From positions 60,677-124,676 of IMG/VR virus record IMGVR_UViG_3300026544_000001: a stretch of DNA of 64,000 nt. One strand, given 5' to 3'. Below the pieces are notes generated by a model. It did not search any database, was not told the origin of the DNA, and saw nothing but the letters and a program-made list of their open reading frames with translations. Shown here piece by piece: positions 26,405 to 34,633 of the stretch. Each line of letters opens with the position of its first letter. The first letter of the stretch is position 1. The position numbers and the translations under genes are program-made. Origin of the DNA: a virus.

Positions 26405-27063
26405 GTATGTTTAATTTTATAAAAAAGTTATTTAACAAAGAGGAATCTGAAAGTATAATAGAGTACAACCTTGAGGAAGAAACATTGGAACCTGATGACA
26501 AGCCTTTGATATGTGCAGATTGTAATCTGCAGAAGATAGGTAATTGTAATCCGTGTATAATGGATAATATAGCATTTGTTAATAGTTACCATGCTAATAG
26601 AAAAACTCTAATAATTGTAGATGATAACAGAGGTTCAGCATCATTTCTAGCAGATGACCTGTATAGAGAGATAGGTGAGGATATTAACATCATAACATTT
26701 ACTAGTGAGTATGCAGGTTTTATATTGGAAGAGATGTTAGATAAGACTGGTATAGGTGTAGACTATGCTATACTAGATATAACCCTAGGTGGAATAAGAA
26801 GACTAGGTGGAAAGAATGTTGTATACGATGGAGTAGATATATATAAAATACTAATGGAAAAGAATAGTGAAACAGAGTATCTATTCTATACAAGTAATAA
26901 TATGAATAAACAGTTGAAAACTATCAATGCTTTAATAGTAAAGTATAATAAAACTAATAGAGGTAATGATATAGAAAATAAGATAATCTATAAAGCTAGT
27001 AAATTTTCAAAACAAGATATAGAGAGCATCATTAGTAAATTAAATATTAAAAGGAGCAGATAA
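26401..27063 (+). CDS. Receiver-domain response regulator with Cys-rich N-terminus
   Basis: 220 residues. From about 68 on it is a receiver domain: LIIVDDN (D74-D75), AILDITLGG (phospho-acceptor D126), LFYTSNN (T164) and IIYKASK (K198) at the canonical places. There is no output domain after it. Before it, C38-x2-C41 and C49-x2-C52 could bind zinc or an iron-sulphur cluster. It may signal by protein contact, as single-domain regulators do. It overlaps the sensor gene by TAATG, indicating coupled translation. Confidence 0.8.
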   Translation: MSMFNFIKKLFNKEESESIIEYNLEEETLEPDDKPLICADCNLQKIGNCNPCIMDNIAFVNSYHANRKTLIIVDDNRGSASFLADDLYREIGEDINIITFTSEYAGFILEEMLDKTGIGVDYAILDITLGGIRRLGGKNVVYDGVDIYKILMEKNSETEYLFYTSNNMNKQLKTINALIVKYNKTNRGNDIENKIIYKASKFSKQDIESIISKLNIKRSR

Positions 27064-27674
27064 TGCCAGGTAGTTTAAAAACAACGTTACTTTCACTTCT
27101 TGTTATCTTTATAATCTTTGTTGGGTACGTAACAGGTAAAATGGTAGTAGAGAATATAGCTAGTAGTCAGAATATACTAAATCTTAACAGTGTATCTAAA
27201 TGTGCTAAGAAACTAACAAGATGTGATATTAGTAATGTTGACGAAAAGCAAATAGTTGAAGTTATGAATATATGTGCAAAGAATGTTAGATCAATTGGTC
27301 AAACTGGAGATATGTTTGTTATACGTAAAAGTGATGCTAAAATAGTATGGGATGCTTCTCAAGATTGTAGTGTATCTGATAGTAATAAAGCTTTCCTTAC
27401 CAAAGAAGGTGTGTGTAAGTTATTTACAAAACCAGATACGTGTAAACAAGCATCTTATATAATGAGAAATGAACCTCCTAGAGGGACATTAAAGTGGACA
27501 TTTGATGATAGTGAAGAAATAGTTAATTATCTATACCTAGCTTGTTCTATAGATAATGATCATTACATACTTGGTTGTGGTGCACAAACAGATGAGATAA
27601 TAACTACACTTAGGGTATTTATTATACCTGTACTTTCTCTTCTAGTAATCTTACTTATCGTTATATCAGTATAG
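27063..27674 (+). CDS. Membrane sensor with Cache-like, Cys-rich periplasmic domain
   Basis: 203 residues: membrane helix about 9-25, periplasmic domain about 27-182, second membrane helix about 184-203 ending the protein. GQTGDMFVIRKSDAKIVWDA resembles the core strands of single Cache domains, which bind small ligands outside the membrane. The domain has eight cysteines (47, 54, 71, 102, 118, 127, 161, 172), suggesting disulphides or redox/metal sensing. It has no kinase domain of its own. The kinase follows in the same frame after one TAG and 12 bases. Confidence 0.65.
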   Translation: MPGSLKTTLLSLLVIFIIFVGYVTGKMVVENIASSQNILNLNSVSKCAKKLTRCDISNVDEKQIVEVMNICAKNVRSIGQTGDMFVIRKSDAKIVWDASQDCSVSDSNKAFLTKEGVCKLFTKPDTCKQASYIMRNEPPRGTLKWTFDDSEEIVNYLYLACSIDNDHYILGCGAQTDEIITTLRVFIIPVLSLLVILLIVISV

Positions 27675-27686
27675 AGTTCATTAGAT

Positions 27687-28871
27687 ATGTTAATACATAA
27701 GATAATAATAATTATAGCATTCACAATTGTTATGACGCTTGTGGAGCAAGTAGTTAATAACATGTATAAACTACTTAATTCACAGAAGTACTACTATTTA
27801 CAATACAATAAAGGTAAAGAGATAACTAGGAGAGAGTGTGTAAAACTATTTAACTGTAAATATGTTATTAAGATAGATAGCTATAAATTTGTAAAAAAGA
27901 CTTTTGATAAAGGTTATGTTATATCTAAAGAAGAGGTTATTCCTACATGGAAAGCAATACTTGATAATAAAGTATACATAGATCTAAATACAATGATGGT
28001 TGGTGTTAGAGCTGGTAAGGATAGAATAATTTTTAAAAACATATTTATCATTACAGGTAATAATATAAGAACAATTATGGTTAGTAGCCCTATATATGTG
28101 TTGTTTATACTCTATATGGTTATTGTACTTAATGATGGAAAAAGAAAACATGATATAATTAAAAATAGAATGAATGAGTACAGTGTTGAGTTAAGAGGTA
28201 TTATAATGTTTAGTGAAAATCTTAATCATGAAGTTAACAATGCATTAAGTGTAATAAATAATAAAGCTCGACTTGCATTGGAAAAAGTTAATAGAACATG
28301 TATGGGTAAAGAGATAATAAACAATGATTTTGAATATATATTTGATGCATGTGATCAGATAGAAACTATAACAAAGAAGTTACAAGGTATAAAACACTTT
28401 AAGCATAATAGCGATCATAGAACATTATATGAGGTTATACAAAAATCATTTGATTTCGCTACACTAGGTTCACCTAATGTAAAAACTACTATAGATGAAA
28501 AACTACTTAGTTATGAAGCTAAAGGTATTAGTAATATTGACCTTCATGGTAGATTACTAAACCATATAAAGAATAGTATAGAGGCTAAAGCTAGTGAAAT
28601 AAAAATAGTACTAGGTAAACTAAAAGGGGATACTATCGGGTTATATATTATAGATAATGGTAATGGTGTACCTGCAGAAGTTAGGAATACTTTATTTGAT
28701 GAAAATGTAAGTAGTAAGAAAGATAAAAACTATGTAGGTGGTAATGGTATGTATATTAACAAACACATAATGAAAGCCTATGGAGGGGATATACGTCTTG
28801 TTAGTAGTATACCTGGTAAAACCGTATTTGAATTATCATTTAAATACAGAAAGATATCAAGCAAAAATTAA
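27687..28871 (+). CDS. Membrane sensor histidine kinase
   Basis: 394 residues. Membrane helices at about 5-22 and 130-148 enclose a roughly 105-residue extracytoplasmic domain. The dimerisation/phosphoacceptor helix has NLNHEVNNALSVI (H181, with E182). The ATPase domain has LLNHIKNSIEAKA (N box), IIDNGNGVP (G1, D323) and VGGNGMYINKHIMKAYGG (G2). All boxes needed for activity are present. The ribosome site is weak and the start lies 12 bases after the sensor stop, so expression may depend on reinitiation. The natural partner is the receiver protein at 26401. Confidence 0.88.
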   Translation: MLIHKIIIIIAFTIVMTLVEQVVNNMYKLLNSQKYYYLQYNKGKEITRRECVKLFNCKYVIKIDSYKFVKKTFDKGYVISKEEVIPTWKAILDNKVYIDLNTMMVGVRAGKDRIIFKNIFIITGNNIRTIMVSSPIYVLFILYMVIVLNDGKRKHDIIKNRMNEYSVELRGIIMFSENLNHEVNNALSVINNKARLALEKVNRTCMGKEIINNDFEYIFDACDQIETITKKLQGIKHFKHNSDHRTLYEVIQKSFDFATLGSPNVKTTIDEKLLSYEAKGISNIDLHGRLLNHIKNSIEAKASEIKIVLGKLKGDTIGLYIIDNGNGVPAEVRNTLFDENVSSKKDKNYVGGNGMYINKHIMKAYGGDIRLVSSIPGKTVFELSFKYRKISSKN

Positions 28872-28918
28872 GAAGGATTAGTATATAATTACATATAATT
28901 TATAAAAGGAGAACAACC

Positions 28919-29374
28919 TTGACTCAACAACAAGCAGAAGAACTATTTGAATCTATAGGTAAATCAGTAGATGAAAGATTAAAAAAAGATAGGTTAACTG
29001 TACTTATAGGGCAAGAGAAGTTCTATAAACTTAAGTTAGAGACTATAGGTAAAGAAACTGATGAGTTAGTTGAATACTTTCTAAAAAAATCAAATATTAC
29101 AACTAATAAGAAAAGATCTCCTTGGTTAAACAAGGTATTAACTAAACTAGGTATGGTCCCTATATTAGTAGCACTAAGTATAACTAGTGTATCATACAGC
29201 AGTACTGTGGTGGTTAATGAAGATGTTATGATAGACTTAGCATTTGAGCCTAAACAATCTTTAACTTGTAAACTACTACATGAAGGTTGTGGTACAGATT
29301 TATACAAAAAACTTTGGGGTACAGATAAAGGTAACTTGAAGAATAACTATGGTATACTTTCTACAATAAGTTAA
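28919..29374 (+). CDS. Single-span membrane protein
   Basis: 151 residues from TTG at 28919, chosen because AAAAGGAG lies eight bases upstream. A charged helical cytoplasmic half (1-75) is followed by a hydrophobic helix (about 79-97) and an extracytoplasmic tail with two cysteines (CKLLHEGC). It is the last gene of the signalling block. Function unknown. Confidence 0.6.
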   Translation: MTQQQAEELFESIGKSVDERLKKDRLTVLIGQEKFYKLKLETIGKETDELVEYFLKKSNITTNKKRSPWLNKVLTKLGMVPILVALSITSVSYSSTVVVNEDVMIDLAFEPKQSLTCKLLHEGCGTDLYKKLWGTDKGNLKNNYGILSTIS

Positions 29375-29383
29375 GGAGTTGCC

Positions 29384-30037
29384 GTGAATATCAAAATATG
29401 TACAAAATGTAAACAAGAATTGACATTTGATAAATTTGCAAAAGCAAAGAAAGGTAAATTCGGTATAGAGGCTGTATGTAAAGAATGCAAAAAAATGTAT
29501 ACTAGAAGTGTAGATGGGTTAGTTAGAGAATTATTTAATCAACAGAAAAAATCTAGTAAACATAGAAATCAAGTAGGTACTGTAGAATATACACTTGAGG
29601 AATTACAATCTTGGTGCAAAGGTCAAAAAGAATTCAAGAATCTATATGATAATTGGGTAAAGTCTGACTATAACACTAAGTTGAGACCGTCGATAGATAG
29701 GCTTGATGACTATAAAGGTTATTCATTTGATAATATTCAACTGATGACATGGATAGAAAACAAGCAAAAGGGCCACGACTCTCGTAAAAATGGCAGCAAT
29801 AATAAAGATAGTAAGGCTGTGGTTCAACTAGATATGGATGGTAACTTTATTGCAGAGTTCTACTCTCAAAAAGAAGCTATGCGTCAAACTGGTATAAACC
29901 ATGCTAGAATATCTAAAGTATGTAGAGGCGATTGTACAACCAACCCTGTTGGTAAACAATATAAAAGCTTAAGTACAGGTGGTTTTAAGTGGATGTTCAA
30001 AACAGAATATGATAGCTTAAACCCTAATAATTTATAA
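29384..30037 (+). CDS. Homing endonuclease, HNH-type with NUMOD1
   Basis: 217 residues from GTG behind AAGGAG. N-terminal zinc finger CTKC...CKEC; central LRPSIDRLDDYKGYSFDNIQ, typical of phage HNH homing enzymes; then a C-terminal NUMOD1 repeat (VVQLDMDGNFIAEFYSQKEA and ISKVCRG). No intron splice structure is visible around it, so it appears free-standing, inserted between the signalling and adhesin regions. Confidence 0.78.
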   Translation: MNIKICTKCKQELTFDKFAKAKKGKFGIEAVCKECKKMYTRSVDGLVRELFNQQKKSSKHRNQVGTVEYTLEELQSWCKGQKEFKNLYDNWVKSDYNTKLRPSIDRLDDYKGYSFDNIQLMTWIENKQKGHDSRKNGSNNKDSKAVVQLDMDGNFIAEFYSQKEAMRQTGINHARISKVCRGDCTTNPVGKQYKSLSTGGFKWMFKTEYDSLNPNNL

Positions 30038-30056
30038 AACAAGAAAAGGATTTAAC

Positions 30057-31715
30057 ATGGCTGATAACGTGACTTCGGATGATTTAGAAAAGGCATTGAG
30101 TGATTTAGCAGAGTCTATGGGGCTTTCTGTAAAAGAATACGTAGAAGGTGGTTTCTTAGACCTAACAACATATAATGAGGCTCAATCAGCAGTAATTGCA
30201 AGATTAGATGCAATTGATGTAATTGATGCAGAAGATGATGTTGAAACAATAGCAGAGAAGCTTATTGCAATTAATAAAGTACTAAGTGATGATGATGGAG
30301 TATTACAAAATATTCTAAATATGATTAATGATAATCAATCACAAATCGTTACTGAGTCAGATAGAGCAAAAGGTGTTGAAGCTGGATTAAGAACAGATGT
30401 TGATAATGCTACTTCAAAAGGTAATGCTAATGAATCTGCAATCAATGATATCAAATCTGGTATAAGTGATTACAAAACTACTACTGAAGATAGATTCACA
30501 GCAGTAGAAGGTAGAGTTACAGATGATGAAGCTGCTATAGCTACATTAACTGCAGATGTTGATACAGAAGGTTCTGTAGCATACTCAGTTGAACAAGAAG
30601 CTATCAGAGCTAAATCAGTAAGTGGTAAACTTGCAGACTTATCTACAGATGATAAAGATTCATTAGTTGGTGCAATCAATGAAGTTCAAGCTGAAACAAT
30701 AACTGCTCAAGCTGGTGTTGATGGTTTAGTAACTAGAATGGGTTCTGCTGAAGAAGCAATCAATACAATTAATGGTGACGTAGATACTGATGGTTCTATG
30801 GCTAAAGCTATTAAAGTTGCTGATGATGCTGTAAGAGCTGACATTGCTGCTGATATTGAATCTACAAGAAGTGGATTACAAGATGGTATAGATGCTAACA
30901 CAGGTGCAATCGCTGTATTAAATGGTGATGACGAAACAGAAGGTTCTGTTGCAAAAGCTATCAAAGATGCTACTGGTGGAGATATCAGTGATTTAAGTGA
31001 TAGAATGGATGCTACTGAAGCTGCTACATCTACAAATAAATCATCTATTGATTTACTAAATGCTGATGATCAAACTGAAGGTTCAGTTGACTACAAAATA
31101 GCACAAGCTGCTGGTGAGTCAAATGAAGTTACTGATGCACTATCTGATAGAATCACAGTAAACGAAGGTGATTTAGCTACACTTAAAGGTGATGCTGAGA
31201 CTGAAGGTTCAGTTGCTAAACAAGTTGCTGATGCTAAAGCTGCTACTGATGCTGTAGTTGCTGATAACAAAGCTGCTATAGAGTCTACTGTATCTGATTT
31301 AGATGATAGAGTTGTTGCTAATAAAACTGCTGCTGCAGATGCACTAGCTGCTGCTAAAACTGAGTTAAGTGATTCAATCGCTGCTGAAGTAACTAGAGCT
31401 ACAGACGCTGAAGTTGCATTAGGTGATAGAGTTAAAGTTAATGAAGATATCTTAAATGATACAACAGATGAAGATGATAACCTAGTTAAAGGTATCGTTA
31501 CTAGAACATCTGATTTAGAGTCTGCATTAAGTGCACAAGCTCAAAAACAAATTGATGATCTTCAAGCTGCAATTGATGATTTAAAAGCTTACTCTGATTC
31601 AAATGATTTAAAAGCTGCTTCAATGGATATTTGTGGTGTTCACAATAAATTCAGAGGTGCTCTTGGATTAGGTGATAAAGACTGTGGTGGTGACGGAGAC
31701 GGTGAGGCTGTATAG
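30057..31715 (+). CDS. Repetitive coiled-coil virion fibre
   Basis: 552 residues, acidic, Ala/Asp-rich. A unit of about 50 residues repeats with the core L..D..TEGSVA..I (five clear copies between about 165 and 390), separated by coiled-coil stretches such as AAKTELSDSIAAEVTRATDA. The C-terminus ends in a small Cys-containing domain (DICGVHNKF...GDKDCGG). Codon use is more uniform than in neighbours, and two strong hairpins follow directly, as expected of an abundant virion protein. It is probably a head or tail fibre. Confidence 0.65.
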   Translation: MADNVTSDDLEKALSDLAESMGLSVKEYVEGGFLDLTTYNEAQSAVIARLDAIDVIDAEDDVETIAEKLIAINKVLSDDDGVLQNILNMINDNQSQIVTESDRAKGVEAGLRTDVDNATSKGNANESAINDIKSGISDYKTTTEDRFTAVEGRVTDDEAAIATLTADVDTEGSVAYSVEQEAIRAKSVSGKLADLSTDDKDSLVGAINEVQAETITAQAGVDGLVTRMGSAEEAINTINGDVDTDGSMAKAIKVADDAVRADIAADIESTRSGLQDGIDANTGAIAVLNGDDETEGSVAKAIKDATGGDISDLSDRMDATEAATSTNKSSIDLLNADDQTEGSVDYKIAQAAGESNEVTDALSDRITVNEGDLATLKGDAETEGSVAKQVADAKAATDAVVADNKAAIESTVSDLDDRVVANKTAAADALAAAKTELSDSIAAEVTRATDAEVALGDRVKVNEDILNDTTDEDDNLVKGIVTRTSDLESALSAQAQKQIDDLQAAIDDLKAYSDSNDLKAASMDICGVHNKFRGALGLGDKDCGGDGDGEAV

Positions 31716-31728
31716 TCTGACTGTTGAT

Positions 31729-31754
31729 AATAGACTTGGGAAACCTTGTCTATT
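31729..31754 (+). terminator. Hairpin with GNRA loop after fibre gene
   Basis: AATAGAC / GTCTATT forms a 7-bp outer stem. Two T-T mismatches and GG/CC then close a GAAA tetraloop. It is 13 bases after the stop of the 30057 gene and just before a second hairpin. Confidence 0.6.
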
Positions 31755-31755
31755 A

Positions 31756-31792
31756 CCCACTATAGAGATACTATAGGTATTTGTATAGTGGG
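31756..31792 (+). terminator. Long hairpin following fibre gene
   Basis: CCCACTATA / TATAGTGGG forms a 9-bp stem whose loop contains a further ATAC/GTAT stem. TTAAAACC follows. Together with the GNRA hairpin next to it, this makes a tandem terminator or RNA-stability element between 30057 and 31826. Confidence 0.6.
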
Positions 31793-31825
31793 TTAAAACC
31801 TATTATATAACTAAAAGGATAAATA

Positions 31826-32866
31826 ATGAAAAAAGTAAAAAAAGCATTTAATGTAGAATATGATTTAACAAGTCAAGAGTTTAAAGAAACAAAGATGGAC
31901 ATGGTATCAGAAAAATGTCAAACAATGCATGGTGATAGTGTACTATGTAAAGTTATGACTTATTGTGTTCCAGATCATCAACTAGTTATTCATACTACTG
32001 CTGAGAATCAAGAGTTTATGGGTGCTCCAAGTATGGAACTAGCTATGAGACCATTAGCTGAACAATCGTTCTTAACAATGGACGATGATATGGTTAAAAC
32101 ATATGAGATCACAATTACAGCTAATACAGATCTACCTGATTATGTTACAGCACTGAACATAGCCCAAGCTAAAGCTGATAAAATGTTCGAAGAAGATGAT
32201 ACTAAAATACCTCTTGTTACTGTTATTGATTATAGATGGGGTAATTCTCCAGCTACAATAGGTGCTAGTATATTTACAAGTACAGATGAAGACGGTAATA
32301 GTATAAGTTTAATAGGTGCTACAGATAGTGCTGCAGTAGTTCATGTAGGTGATGCTGAAGCTGGTGCAAAGGCTGCTGCGTGTACATTATACTGTGAAAA
32401 ATGGGAAGATGGTGTTGACGATGTATTCGTAAAAGATTATAGTGACTCGTTTGCTTATGGGTATAGAGTGGAATGCGACCTAGAAGTAACTAGTGATGAT
32501 AAAAGTGGTTATATCTTTGGTGTGTACTACGCAGGAAAAGAGAGTTATGAAACAAATGGTATAACTTTATATATAGATGATGGAAAATTAACTCTTGATG
32601 CTGAAAAAGGTTCAGGGGATACTGTTCTTGTACATACTGATTTAGCTTTAGTAAAAGAGTCTACTCATTTAGTATATGATGCATACGTTACTTCAGATGG
32701 TAAGAAAAACGTATACATTAAATACGGAGATGAAGAAGTAACTTTAGAAGATACTGGTTGGGATACTGGTTGTAGCAGATTCTACATACCTATGAATGAC
32801 AACTGGTTAGAGGGTATGGTACTATCAGACTTCCAAATGACACAACATACAGAAGCACAAGAATAA
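31826..32866 (+). CDS. Virion adhesin, paralogue A (conserved N-terminus, LamG-like tail)
   Basis: 346 residues. Residues 1-185 are closely similar to the protein at 36443 (FNVEYDLTS, MVKTYEITIT, FEEDDTKIPL, VIDYRWGN, GDAEAGAKA). The two genes share a 41-bp identical DNA stretch (32171-32211 and 36785-36825). Residues about 190-346 are a beta-sandwich with concanavalin-like features (YGYRVECDLEVTSDDKSGYI, FYIPMNDNWLEGMVLSDFQ). The N-terminus probably attaches to the virion and the C-terminus binds a ligand. The function of the N-terminal domain is unknown. Confidence 0.65.
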   Translation: MKKVKKAFNVEYDLTSQEFKETKMDMVSEKCQTMHGDSVLCKVMTYCVPDHQLVIHTTAENQEFMGAPSMELAMRPLAEQSFLTMDDDMVKTYEITITANTDLPDYVTALNIAQAKADKMFEEDDTKIPLVTVIDYRWGNSPATIGASIFTSTDEDGNSISLIGATDSAAVVHVGDAEAGAKAAACTLYCEKWEDGVDDVFVKDYSDSFAYGYRVECDLEVTSDDKSGYIFGVYYAGKESYETNGITLYIDDGKLTLDAEKGSGDTVLVHTDLALVKESTHLVYDAYVTSDGKKNVYIKYGDEEVTLEDTGWDTGCSRFYIPMNDNWLEGMVLSDFQMTQHTEAQE

Positions 32867-32867
32867 C

Positions 32868-32901
32868 CTTACCAATACACTCTTCGGAGTGTATGAGTAA
32901 G
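32868..32901 (+). repeat. UUCG hairpin, copy 1
   Basis: CTTAC-CA-ATACACTC-TTCG-GAGTGTAT-GA-GTAAG: a 5-bp stem, a 2x2 internal loop, an 8-bp stem and a UUCG tetraloop. It is nearly identical to the element at 37614, and both follow paralogous genes directly. The ribosome site of the next gene (AAAGGAAAAG) lies just downstream. Confidence 0.8.
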
Positions 32902-32918
32902 TTTATAAAGGAAAAGAA

Positions 32919-33257
32919 ATGACATTAACCATAGATATGTATACAGATAAAAGTATTAAAGGATCACTTGATATACAGGTAGATAATTACTTAAAAGCTA
33001 AGTTACATAGAGTATACCAACAACCTACATTTGTATTTATAAATAAATTTTGCTATAATAAACTACCAAAAGAAAATAGAGATAGTATAACAACTATGGA
33101 CAGTAATACAGAAACAGAAATGACAGTTGAAGAGATACTAGCTACAGATGTTATGTTTATATTAACTAGTAAAGAAAACAATAATATAGATGAGTTTGTA
33201 GATTTAGTACAACAGTATACTGGTGAGGAACTTAAGTATTTGGTAGTAGATTATTAG
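32919..33257 (+). CDS. Hypothetical protein
   Basis: 112 residues, mixed alpha/beta, with no recognised motif or membrane segment. It begins behind the first UUCG hairpin (AAAGGAAAAGAA) and ends ten bases before the next gene. It lies among virion adhesins and may be a small structural or assembly protein. Confidence 0.55.
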   Translation: MTLTIDMYTDKSIKGSLDIQVDNYLKAKLHRVYQQPTFVFINKFCYNKLPKENRDSITTMDSNTETEMTVEEILATDVMFILTSKENNNIDEFVDLVQQYTGEELKYLVVDY

Positions 33258-33266
33258 GAGAGGTAT

Positions 33267-34592
33267 ATGGGTATCAGTGTAGAAGACGATATAATAATAG
33301 TAACTGACGGTACCTACTCTACTAAAGACATATGTGATGCCCTAGATAATGAGTATGCACAAGAACTAACAGACAATATATATCATATTAAAAAATCAAT
33401 ATTTATAGGTAACAAAGATTGTACAGGAGAAGCTGAACTAATCGATGCTGGTGTGGTAATAAAAGCAGATGGAGAGTATTTCCAAGTACATAAAGGAAGT
33501 AAACTACAACTAGGTGAACTACGAGATAATGGTACTACTGTAAATGGGTGTACACTAATAGGTAAAAACTTAACTAAGTACTATGGTTTTGGTGGGGGTG
33601 CTGACACTGATGGTAACGGTAGATCAACAGACATTAGTGGTGATCTATACCTATATGGGTGTACTATAGATATGTGGACATTCTGGAGTTGGTTCAGAGG
33701 TGAAGATCAAGAAGTAAAAATAGTTGATTGTATTGTAAATGGCTATGGACGTATACAAGGAGAAACTAGTATAGTTCGTAATATTACTATAGAGAAAAGT
33801 AATGGTAGATATGGAGTACTTAGTCCTAAAGGTAGATTAGCAGAGTATAGAAATATATCAGTAGGTAGTACTGATGGTACAAGTGAAGAAGCTGCCATAT
33901 ATTGGAACCCTCAATTAGCTCCTTATATGAGAATAGATGGTGGTGTATTTAGTGGATATGAAAATCTAATATATACAGAAGAAGCTGGTGATGAGAAAGG
34001 ATATCTTGAATTTGTTGGTAGTGAGATACTAGATGGGTTACAAAGATACACTAAAGATGATAAGAGTGATGTATATGTAAAGTATATCTATAATCCTGTA
34101 CTATGTGACATCAATGGTGATGTTATGGATGGATTAGATATACAAGTGCTAGATACTGAAGATAATGAAATCTGGTCTGGTACTAGTGATACAGATGGTA
34201 AAATTTATGTTGAACTAATGACTGCTAGACAGATAGGTGAAGATGACATAGAATACTTCACTAGGTACAAAATGAAAGGTGTAATAGATGATATAGACTT
34301 TGAATTTTGTTTTGAGATAACTAGTAACATAATAGATGTAAATGTAGTTATACCTGCCTGTGTAGCTACTAGTAGTGGAAGTGAAGCTGTAGACTACGAT
34401 AGGATACAAGCTATGCTAGATAGCTGTAAGGACGATGTATGTGAATGTAATAGTGTTAGTACTGATCTATTAATAAGTAAAGTTAACACTATAAGTGAAA
34501 CTCAAATGGAGCTAATGTTAGCTGTTGGTAGTGAAGTAGCTGAAACCCAGACATATGTACAATCCGTAGACAATGGAAGTATGTTAGTCTAG
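33267..34592 (+). CDS. Beta-helix-like virion protein with Ig-like domain
   Basis: 441 residues. Residues about 60-270 have short regularly spaced beta strands with Gly/Asp turns (DLYLYGC.I, VKIVDCIVNGYGRIQG, MRIDGGVFSGYENLIYT), as in right-handed beta-helix spikes. Residues about 275-355 form an Ig/transthyretin-like domain (LDIQVLDTEDNEIWSG, SDTDGKIYVEL). A short helical tail ends the protein. No lyase active site is visible, so it is probably a structural or binding spike. Confidence 0.55.
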   Translation: MGISVEDDIIIVTDGTYSTKDICDALDNEYAQELTDNIYHIKKSIFIGNKDCTGEAELIDAGVVIKADGEYFQVHKGSKLQLGELRDNGTTVNGCTLIGKNLTKYYGFGGGADTDGNGRSTDISGDLYLYGCTIDMWTFWSWFRGEDQEVKIVDCIVNGYGRIQGETSIVRNITIEKSNGRYGVLSPKGRLAEYRNISVGSTDGTSEEAAIYWNPQLAPYMRIDGGVFSGYENLIYTEEAGDEKGYLEFVGSEILDGLQRYTKDDKSDVYVKYIYNPVLCDINGDVMDGLDIQVLDTEDNEIWSGTSDTDGKIYVELMTARQIGEDDIEYFTRYKMKGVIDDIDFEFCFEITSNIIDVNVVIPACVATSSGSEAVDYDRIQAMLDSCKDDVCECNSVSTDLLISKVNTISETQMELMLAVGSEVAETQTYVQSVDNGSMLV

Positions 34593-34633
34593 GCATAGAC
34601 TATAAATATATGACATAAACATTGGAGAATGCT

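Noticed and set aside
27672-27674. Genome-wide recoding of TAG
   Set aside because: TAG ends many genes with the next start placed correctly right after it (for example 11340 and 34592), and readthrough there would run out of frame. TAG is a normal stop in this phage.
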